A model generated the notes under the pieces. It saw nothing but the letters and a program-made list of their open reading frames with translations. It was not told the origin of the DNA and searched no databases. Shown piece by piece: positions 55,832-64,000 of a stretch of DNA of 64,000 nt. Source of the DNA: Haemaphysalis longicornis (Eukaryota > Arthropoda > Arachnida > Ixodida > Ixodidae); the NCBI GenBank assembly GCA_013339765.2, contig CM023450.1:102488244-102552243 (forward strand). The letters run 5' to 3'. A program made the translations under genes and the position numbers. How positions within the stretch are numbered: the first letter of the stretch is position 1; each line of letters starts with the position of its first letter.

Positions 55832-56366
55832 AAGTGTAGTATCACGTGTACACCACGCAGTTATCAAGCCGCTATAACGCGCGCTGTGAGTCGCCAACGC
55901 ACGCCGCTGACGACGTAGTTTGAATGCGTTAAAGATATAAGGCGCGTTACTAACACTGATATCAACGTCGCGTCCGTGGCTTAGTCGGTAGAGCGTCGCG
56001 CTGCGGCCGCAAAGTCCGCAGATCGAAACCTGGCGCCGGATGCTGTTTTTTTATATATAGTGTAGTGGCCTGGCTGGCGCGCCGAGAGAGGGTGTTGGCG
56101 AGCTGGAGAGTAGTAAAGGGGCTTTAGGAGAGTAGGCGAGGGGGGAGAGGAGGCGCTATGCGAGCGCGACGATTTCAGGCTCGCTTAAGAAGTGCATTCG
56201 CACTTATTCCTGGCAAATCTCCCACGTGGGTATGTGCCATGTCAGCGGCCAGGCAGCGCGCGCCCATCTCCCCCCGTGCTAAGGAAGACGAAAGCGCGCG
56301 CAACCCGCAGCGTTGCTATGCGGACGGCGGAAGGTTCGGGGTCGCTTAAAAAGTCCATTCGCACTT
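55832..56366 (-). mobile_element. Helentron-like element, copy H (reverse strand, truncated)
   Basis: Read on the reverse strand it starts TTTTAAGTGCGAATGGAC (complement of 56349-56366) and has a second aagtgcgaatgcactt at the complement of 56191-56206. It then continues into the same interior as copy A, including the ggcgccaggtttcgat and atatctttaacgcattcaaa blocks. It stops abruptly at the Gypsy LTR border, so its 3' hairpin end is missing. Confidence 0.6.
55973..56057 (+). ncRNA. tRNA-like Pol III module inside copy H
   Basis: This is the best-preserved module. GCGTCCG pairs with CGGATGC as a seven-base acceptor stem (one G-U). ggcttagtcggtagagcg is a good A box and gatcgaaacctgg a weak B box. 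A seven-T run (56046-56052) could terminate Pol III. The anticodon-position loop keeps U33 but its stem is imperfect. It is antisense to the element. AGTGTAGT at 55833-55840 and 56059-56066 flanks the module plus its 5' extension and could be an old target duplication. Confidence 0.6.
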
Positions 56367-56413
56367 AAAACGTTCATCGGAGTCGATTATAAAGAAAAGA
56401 AAAGTGGGTGACG

Positions 56414-56632
56414 TCATCTCGTTCCGGAAAGCCGCTGGCTACGGACGCTGCTCGGGCACGAATGACCAGGAATTCCTGGTCCTAAAGCCGCAAGCTGGTC
56501 AGCCCGCTCTCTCGCTGCTCTGGTTAGCGGGTGGTGGGCACATTTTCGTACGAGGTGGTATGTGTATCCCGGTACGTCGCAGGTAGGGCAATTGTAGGGG
56601 CTTGTGCTCCACCACATATGTCCTTGAAACAA
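56414..56632 (-). pseudogene. LINE ORF2 C-terminal zinc knuckle remnant
   Basis: The reverse-strand frame contains CPTCDVPGYTYHLVRKC, an exact C-x2-C-x7-H-x4-C knuckle like that of LINE 2, followed by an arginine-rich tail (RAARERADQL) and a stop. This is how many RNase H-bearing LINE ORFs end. RT and RNase H are not found next to it, so it is a short fragment. Confidence 0.6.
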
Positions 56633-57187
56633 TAAGAAGGACTGCGTTTTATTATTGTTTTAGCTCGGTTCAAGGTTTAGATATATCTTTTCATCTAACG
56701 AGCAGTTAAAAGCATGGAGGAAAGAAAAGTTTAGGAGGGAGCGTCACGTGACAACCGTGAAGCCTAGTCATAAAAAATAAAAAAGGAAAGACTGATGGGA
56801 GGTGTTCTATTCACGTGACAGGCAAGCGGTAGTTCTTTGCGCCCTACATGATTGCCCTTCGTCGCCGACGCATGCGTGTCGTGTCGTCTATCCGTTTGGG
56901 TTGCCGGGCCGTCGCTTCGGTATTCGAGTTTCGGCGACGAAGTCGTTGCGCGCAGCAGCTCTGCCCTGCAACCCGAAACGCGCAGCGGCCTGATCGCGCG
57001 GAGCTAAGTGTGTCGACGGGAGAGGCAGAAAACATCTTCGTTTACTGAGCCTTTCGGACCCGTCGAAGTCACGCGCAGTCGGAGAGTTTTGTGCCGCCGC
57101 CGCGTGCAGGAAGTGGAGATGACTTTTCAACTTTGGCCGCTCAGGCAAAGTTGAAAACCCCTTTGTTTTCCCAGTGCACTGAAGTAA
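56633..57187. other. Anonymous DNA
   Basis: GC-rich, with several short frames but no recognisable domain. Confidence 0.45.
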
Positions 57188-57675
57188 CGTACCACCACGC
57201 CGGAGCACCGAAAAGCGAACGTATGCAAAAGCGCGCGCGAGCGAAACCAAAGCTAGTCTCACCACCTCCCGCCGACACGGACACGCGTTACTGCGCGATA
57301 ACTCAGCAGAATGCCAAACGGCAAAACGTCACAGCACACCTGCAAACACCACGCAGCTGTAGGCCGCTCCATGCTTGTGAATGTTTACGGCGGCGCGTTC
57401 GAGCGATCCAACGTCAGAAGTGAAACGTGCCACCATGCCGGAGCACCGATAAGGCGAATGTATGCAAATGCGCACGCGAGCGAAACCAAAGCTTCTCGCA
57501 CAACCTCTCAGCTGATGGGACACTCGTTACAGCTCTATGATGTAAAGGAAGGTGGCGCGATAACTCCTAGCAAAGTTGGAAACGCAATCGTCAAAGCAGC
57601 ACCCTGGCAAACACCACGCACCCGTATGCCGCTCCGTGCTTGTGAATGTTTACAGCGGCGCGTTCAAGCAAATGC
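57188..57675 (+). repeat. Two-unit tandem repeat, 240-264 bp offset
   Basis: Block 57189-57254 (accaccacgccggagcaccg to gcgaaaccaaagc) recurs at 57427-57493. Block 57341-57410 (gcaaacaccacgca to gcggcgcgttc) recurs at 57605-57674. The order is conserved, so a unit of about 240-264 bp is duplicated with indels. Frames up to 188 codons cross the repeat, but the two units are not read in a conserved way, which argues against coding. Confidence 0.8.
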
Positions 57676-58855
57676 GGTCGTGGTTCCAGCGGTAAGCGTC
57701 AAATTCAGCTCGCAGCTCGTGAAGGTGCTCCGTGAGCATGGAATCTACGTATCGTATCGCTTTGAACAGCGACAGTACTTCCACGATACGAGGGTGGGAG
57801 CGCAACGCTGGCGAAAAATCGCGTACGGCGCCTTCGGCAACGCCACTCGCCTCCTCCTCCACCGGCAGCCAGCCTGAGCCACTAAATGCTACCGCGGGCC
57901 TGAGAGTGGTGCTTCTTTCATAATGCATTGCGCGGGAGGAGCCCGAGGAGAGGAGAATGCGGCGTCAGAGGAGGTTGGCTTGCCAAAGCTGTGCCGCCTG
58001 ACGCCCATGCTCCCTCCTAACATTTTTCTTCCTCCATGGTTAAAAGTATGTTGCTGTGTCGTGGTTGCCAGCATTCCTTTTGGCAGCCTACCTAAAACTG
58101 GGAGATCAAAAAATTCCGATTTCAAACGTTCTAGGGCGGGAAACCGTTTCGGTTCAAGGTGCTTTAAGTGATGCCCTTCTATTTGGGATAGAGAGCATAT
58201 ACTCCGCAAAAATCGGTTGTCTGTCCATTTAGGAGGGTGTGGTGGCTGCAGGCATGGACGTGACGGCGAACGCGGTGCGGTTCACCAAGGAGATTTTCGC
58301 CGTATTCTGAGCCTGCCCCCTCCACTCCATGTATTTCTTTGACTCGGCTGAGCGGAGGATACGGCAGTTCTACTTCATGCGAAGATCGGTTTCAAGGATC
58401 TCCTCGAATGGAGCCTGGAGTGGAAGAGGGTTTCAGAATACTATAGGGTGGATCCCTTGCCCCAAGGTACCCAGCGCACCCGCCCACTGCTCGTCACACC
58501 TTATAGAGGGAAAGGAATCATTTGGACATGCCCACATGGAGTGGGACACGGTGGCAAGAGCACCCCATGAAGGGCAGTTGGGGCACTTAAATTGTGGGAC
58601 GTACGTAATGAACTATTGCACGACAGAGAGAGTGTCGTTCTGTAAGTCGACGGTAAGTCTGCAAGTGTTGACGGCACGAGGTCTTTCGTGGGACTCGACC
58701 CTTTCGAAAGTGACAAGGTAATCGTCGACACTTTTAAAAACCCTGGCAACTGTTGCTGAGTCTATGCACGAGGCAATAGGCTTGTCAAAGTACGCTAAAA
58801 CCAGGTCACTTGAAATGGGTGCAGCACAGGAACGAAAAAGGATGCTTTCCCTCTC
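57676..58855. other. Anonymous DNA, no gene recognised
   Basis: A 130-codon plus-strand frame (58329-58721) and an overlapping reverse frame show no motif I recognise. Confidence 0.4.
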
Positions 58856-58975
58856 TACAACATCATCATCAGCCTATCTACACCAACTGCAGGGCAAAGG
58901 CCTTTCCCACAGATCTCCACTTATCCCGGTTTCTCATCTAACCCTCTACAACATACTCGTCATTCATGGTCGTTA
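58856..58975 (+). mobile_element. LINE 3' end with CATCAT tract (RTE-like)
   Basis: acatcatcatcagcctatct followed by ccaactgcagggcaaaggcc and tttcccacagatctccactt is the pattern of a very common arthropod LINE 3' UTR fragment (RTE-type in insects, abundant in ticks). Only the UTR is present, with no coding part. Confidence 0.6.
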
Positions 58976-61174
58976 ATACTCGTCATTATTACTTGTATGG
59001 TGGCCTTCCGGACTTTTGTGAGGGTGTCTGTAGAGAACTCTTAAGAATTACTCAGTTCTCATCTTTCCTCTAATGTGGTTCATTTGAATGGCGAGTATTT
59101 TGTACAGATAGAAGGAATACGTATTAGTTCTTGCATACGACCGAGTCATTTCGCCAGAGCACACCCCCTGTCTGCCAAGACTTAATTTCCGATTCGCCTT
59201 GTCTCTTTTTTCCCTTATAACTTGTTGCTGGCGAATTACTATACTTGAAGTTATGCTACTGTTGCTGTAAAAAGGAGTTAATAAATTCCTTTCCTAAACT
59301 TTATTCCCGATGTCAATTGCATCGCGCCTGAAGGCGTGTGAAAGCGAAGAAACGCCCCTTTGTTCTTTAGAGCCACAAAATAATAATAGTAACCATCTCC
59401 GTCGTCCTAGTCTCCATAATCATCCCCAACAAACCACCACCCCTACCTCCATAGTAGTCATCATCATCACCGATTGTCTTGCACTACCTTCAAAACACTC
59501 CCGAAGCCTCCGAAGCAAGCTGTGTATATCTAACGCCTTTAGAGGCGAAGATGCTGTGGCGACGCTTAGACACAGCGCCTTACAAACGCCCGAGAAGAGT
59601 GTCTTACAGACGGATAACCAAAATGGCAGGAAGGAACACCGGAGTAGTGACAGCGGCTTGTCAACGTTTGCCACGCCGCATCCCCCCTCGCCCCTTTACT
59701 TCGAGCTATCTCTTTGAGCCCTCTCCTATCCCTCTCGTCGTTTCCTAAAGCCTTTCCCCACTACTTTGAACCACAAAAATAGAGGTGGTATGCAATGGCT
59801 GCAGCAAACATACTGAGAGAAAACAAAGCCATAAACTTCAAGAAAAATCTGGAGGTTCCATTGTCATGATGGAGGCAGCGAAAAGAGGAAGAACGAGATC
59901 ACTACTACTTTTGGCGCGCCGCGAGAACTTCTGTCGTAGAGGAATGTGGCCGTGCCATCTGCGGACGGCTGCCGACAACTCTACTCTGGTTGACATTATT
60001 GCAACTGCAATAGAATGGAGGATACTCAAGGCCGTCATCCCATGCTGTGTCGCCATGGCACTGCAAACATCTTGTCGTTGGGGTATATTTATCCCCGTTA
60101 GCAGTGAATGTTGGAGGTGTGATTATGATAGTTATTATTACTATCATTACTGGCTTTCTCATTGCATCGGTGTGGCAGCATGTGCCACCAGGCCACGGTT
60201 AAATTCTAGAACAGGTGTATACTCCAAGTTTATGTCCTAATCGAAACGTTGCTTCTACTGGTCAGCATCCTCTAAGAAAGGCTTTCTTCGTCAGGTTACA
60301 TTCGTGCTAGGATTCTAGAGCACTGACCCGATCAGTCACGTGACTGAGTCCGTCTCCGCCCCTGTCACCCCTACCAAACTCAAAAAAGCCTTTATCGGCG
60401 TAGTCCCTTTTCCTTGTCGAACCACAAGATAACATCACGTAGTTCCATTCCACACAAGTCTGGTACCACATACCCTAGTAGCTCCCATTCAAGGATAGAA
60501 CTAGTCCTAGAACATGAAGGTTCACTCTAGTAACCAAGAAGCCTTTAGTTCATTTTAGGAGAACAGAGTGCCACCTCACACAAAGCATGTCCTTACGGAA
60601 GACGCATCATAACGATATGGTTCGGACTACATTCGCTAAATAAATTATACTCTCTCACTCCCTGTCTCCGACGTATGACCCCAGACCTTTGACTCACACT
60701 ACAGCGGGTAATGCAGAGATTGAAAGCAGCGATCTTCCCATTGGCTCACTTACGAAGGCATCCACGAAACGGAACCTCTTACTTCTTAGCCGCGTCGCAC
60801 TCTTATGACTCATAGAAGTACACAAATTAACTTTGTCTCGAAGGGAACTTTAAACGATACAGATAGTGCGAGAAACGCGACTAGTCTCCCATTTCCCTAA
60901 AAAAAATCCCCGGCACTTCGCGCTCCAGCTGAGAGACGTAATGACGTAATGGCTACAGCCCCCTATCACACTGGCCTCTTATCATGCTATTTTGCTCTCA
61001 AGTACCATAGGGATACAGCCTTACATGCCGCATGAGTCGGAAAATCTGGCGTTGTTCGCACCGAATGACTAGAAAAGTTCCCGTTCACTATGACGTTTCA
61101 AAAAAAAATTCGCAAGCCACAAAACGTTTTCTTTAATTTCACTTGGCCACTCAACTTGGCACGGACCTGCTCGA
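58976..61174. other. Anonymous DNA, no gene recognised
   Basis: Frames below 152 codons without recognisable domains. Positions 60240-61060 have almost no open frames. Confidence 0.45.
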
Positions 61175-61300
61175 ATGCATGAGCCAACAGCATACCCCAT
61201 TGTGTATACAGACCTCCCTGGAGGGTTGTCTCGCCAAAATGAGGACTTGCTCCGACGACTACGCCGGGGGGCGGCACTTGTTACGGCTGTGACGACGACC
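61175..61300 (+). pseudogene. Possible LINE ORF2 fragment before the knuckle
   Basis: The frame reads IVYTDLPGGLSRQNEDLLRR then LRRGAALVTA. The LPxGLSR..E.LLRRLRTG.AL pattern is found in R1-type LINE ORFs between RNase H and the C-terminal knuckle. The expected CxxC..H..C is not evident downstream, so the fragment is short and the call uncertain. Confidence 0.4.
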
Positions 61301-64000
61301 TCGCCCCCAAAGTACCATGCCCCATTTTCGTCGACGGGCCATTTCCGACCTGCCCCTGTCGAACAGCCACTGCAGAACAATTGGTGTGGCGCTGCCCTGC
61401 CCTGCAAAACCTACGTCCTCATGCACCTCTCCTCCTGCGGCCCGCTCCACGACCGTCCGTCAGATTTCGTCTCGTGGATACGGGGTCGGCACCATTACTT
61501 CTGGTCTGATTACTTCTGGAATCATACAGTGCATCTGCATATCTAGTTCTCTTTGTGTGGTATGGCAAAGCTCGATTTAAGATATCTGTGATTCACTACC
61601 GCAACGAAATCAATTTTACAGAAGGAAGGTCAATGAACACGTCCCATTGACAAACAAAATAAAGTTACCGCGGCAGTCACACACACACTACCGGTGCACT
61701 CCTGTTCAAGCGGGAAATAAAAGAAGGGTGGTCGCATTCAAGCACCATACGCTTGGATATTGCAACGAATACGCTCACAAAATTTCGCAAATTTAACTGA
61801 ATTCAGGCACGTGGCGGTTTCGTAATGGCAGGTCAAAGACGATAGCACGCGCTTCCGAGGCGCAGTTGCATGAGGTCACTAAACGCACGGGGACAAAGAC
61901 AGCGTCCCGGGCTCGTCGGTGGGCTCTGCTAACCGTCTGTCGTCATGTTCCCGAACAAGACGGTACAGAACATATCTGCGTCTCCTGTCATTCCATCCCA
62001 AACACTGCACGTGCCAAGCATTCTCTCTGCATATTATACGTTTTTTTCCCTGAAAAGAATGGCGCTCACGTAACCAAAGCCGAATACATCTCGGATGCTT
62101 CCGCCTATTTTCTCGCTTATATCGGAACCCTCTTCGTGTTTCCCCCGATACGTTTGCGCACAAAAGTCAGAGACCGAGGCCGGAGGAGAGGACAAAAAGA
62201 AGAGACACAGTATAGCAGCGGAATACAGCGTCGCAGCGAGTTCAATCCGGAGAAATAGCTTCGCCCTGTTCCGTGACAGCCTGCCGGCCAGACTGTGGCG
62301 CAATCGCAAACAAATCACGTAGAATTTACTCGCGCCTGACAAAGGTTTACTTTTTTTGCGTTTTCGCCACCGGGCGAGGCTTAGGGAAGGGAATGGGGGG
62401 GGGGGGGGGGAAGGGGGCGAGGAAGGCGTCTTCCGGACGGCATACTAGCTCCTGAGGGGGGCGACGCCGACAAATGTGACAGCCGCGACCAGCCTGGCTC
62501 CAATAGAACAAAAGCGATGCCCACGGAGGAGCGGAACCAAACGCTCGAATCGCTGCGACTCCCACGCAGTTTCTTTCGCAGATGTAAAAGAAACAAAGTG
62601 AATGGCGTGCAAGAAAAAATGAGAAGACGCTGCTGGTATCTGCGACCCCTGCAGAGGTCTCGACCGTGTCGTGATAAATAAAACAAAAAAGCTCCACACT
62701 CGCCGACGCTGGCGTGCAAAAGCATCAACCAAACCGTATATATCCTCTACGAGCAGAATAGCACCGCCTTGACATTCAGCGTCTCGGGAAATAAAAAAAA
62801 AGTACACAGAGAGAGACAGACGTAGGTATGCGCTTTGTCGCAGAAGAAGGCGCATAACTTTCTGCGGTCGTTCTCGGCTCTTGTATGTCAAATATTGTTG
62901 TGACCAGAGCGCGCGCGAGACACGCAGTGTTTGTGACTGCGTGATTATTGGGCCCTTTTCTTTTCGTCGCGTGGGGGTTCATGGAATGGTCAGGTTTTCT
63001 AGCATTTATTTGTCAATCTTTGTGGAGACGTCAATGTAAGCAACGCGTCAGGGATTTCCCCTTCCGGATTTCGCAGCATGGGGGCGTGGTTGTTTAAAGT
63101 TTTCCGGAAAGGCTGTGACGGGTTCGTGATGCTAGCCGCCGTCATTTCTGCCAGAAAAAAAAAAGCTAAAACATAACGAAGACCTACACGAAATGCCCAT
63201 TATTTAAATATCAGTCAGGTTCAGCAGGTTAAACATGGTGTTCCAAACCATTAAATACAAAAGCTTCGCTTCTTTTTTACCGTTTCAATGCATAGAATGG
63301 GACGACCTTTCTATAAGTGCTTGCGTTAAAAAACAGGAGGAAAAAATCGGAGCCCTTCCACCCCGTGAACAGGGAAGTCCAGCGAAGCTGGCACTCCGGC
63401 GGGATTTGCTATGTTAAGGCTTAGCTGTGTTAGGGATTTGCTACGTCGAATTTCACGGACCGTGGCGGGATCTCTACGTCACAAACTCAGGAGACACACA
63501 ATTGATGAGTAGGGACTATGACGTCTCTAGTGTGCCGCACAATGATGATGATGATTAGTGGCTCTCCCTTTGAATCGCGGCGTCGGTTCTCAGCAACCGA
63601 CTTGCCTGTTTTATTCCACTTACTTGCCCTACTCCTAGCTAACCTAATAGATTTGCTTCCTCCTCCCCTATCTCCCCCTCACCCCTGTTTTAAACTCTGA
63701 TCGCTCCCCCCCCCCCCCCCTTTTTTTTTCTCCCTCCGCTGTGTCTAGATTCTCATTTGTATTATTACTCCGCTTGCGTACCCATCCCTTCCCTACTTTT
63801 CTTCCACCACCACTCCAGTCTCCTCTTCGTCACCTCTATGGCCTTGAAGTTGGGGTTCCCCCTCGCCCCAAATCCCAAAGCCTCCTTCAACGTCGTTTCC
63901 CCATCGCCCCTTGGCGGTCGTATCTGTGTGCAGCCCCTGACAATATGGTCCTATAGTTTCCCGAAGACTGCCGCAGCATGCACATGTTTCATCCTGCTGC
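61301..64000. other. Anonymous DNA to the window end, no gene recognised
   Basis: This includes a G-run (62396-62410) and a C-run plus T-run (63706-63729). Reading frames up to 148 codons overlap each other on both strands without a known motif. The last ~300 bp is pyrimidine-rich. The window ends inside this stretch. Confidence 0.45.

Noticed and set aside
57311..57877. 188-codon open frame
   Set aside because: It crosses a tandem repeat whose two units are not read in the same frame, so there is no sign of coding constraint.
58329..58721. 130-codon frame downstream of the tandem repeat
   Set aside because: No domain recognised and a competing 82-codon frame lies on the other strand. Left as anonymous.

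Overview
This window reads as repeat-rich nuclear DNA of an arthropod, most likely a hard tick. The reasons are several tRNA-headed SINE copies of the Ruka type known from ticks, LINE fragments ending in an RNase H domain plus a CCHC knuckle, and a compact LTR element with a tRNA-Trp primer site. No prokaryotic operon structure, rRNA gene, CRISPR array or intact host gene could be recognised. Nearly every reading frame with a recognisable protein signature belongs to a mobile element, and almost all carry frameshifts.

Layout. 1-6.8 kb: anonymous DNA with a CT/CTAT microsatellite and small tandem duplications. 6.87-8.64 kb: 5'-truncated LINE 1. 11.3 kb: a tRNA-like SINE head. 11.95-14.8 kb: LINE 2 (RT, RNase H, CCHC knuckle). 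16.9-20.4 kb: a pair of inverted ~200 bp repeats enclosing a 110 bp tandem duplication. 23-25.3 kb: a cluster of short elements with 3' hairpins, interpreted as Helentron-like and non-autonomous, followed by a SINE. 25.3-28.9 kb: pyrimidine-rich, no gene seen. 28.9-32 kb: a Ruka-like SINE, two more Helentron-like copies (one carrying the end of a Pif1-type helicase) and a 160 bp TGAG array. 34.2-34.7 kb: a 526 bp MITE. 38.3-39.2 kb: a tandem duplication that includes a SINE. 42.5-45.7 kb: two more Helentron-like copies, one with the ATPase half of a Pif1 helicase, and a reverse-strand SINE.

46.15-55.83 kb is the dominant structure: a Gypsy-superfamily LTR retrotransposon (CsRn1-like by its tRNA-Trp primer site and gag) with 186 bp LTRs. 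Its 5' LTR is split by a 1.17 kb LINE with an 11 bp target duplication. Its gag is split by two abutting terminal-inverted-repeat DNA transposons (47.83-50.17 and 50.17-52.01 kb); the first carries a truncated transposase on the reverse strand. The remaining window holds a further Helentron-like copy, LINE tails, a ~240-264 bp tandem repeat and anonymous DNA.

The least expected signal is the hairpin family at 23.0, 23.5, 24.9, 29.8-30.6, 31.6-32.0, 42.5-43.1, 44.7-45.7 and 55.8-56.4 kb. Copies start after a T-run with a short palindrome or subterminal repeat, carry its inverted copy near the other end, and finish in a hairpin followed by a T-run. Several contain a tRNA-like Pol III module that always points opposite to the element. 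Two copies keep complementary halves of one Pif1-type helicase.
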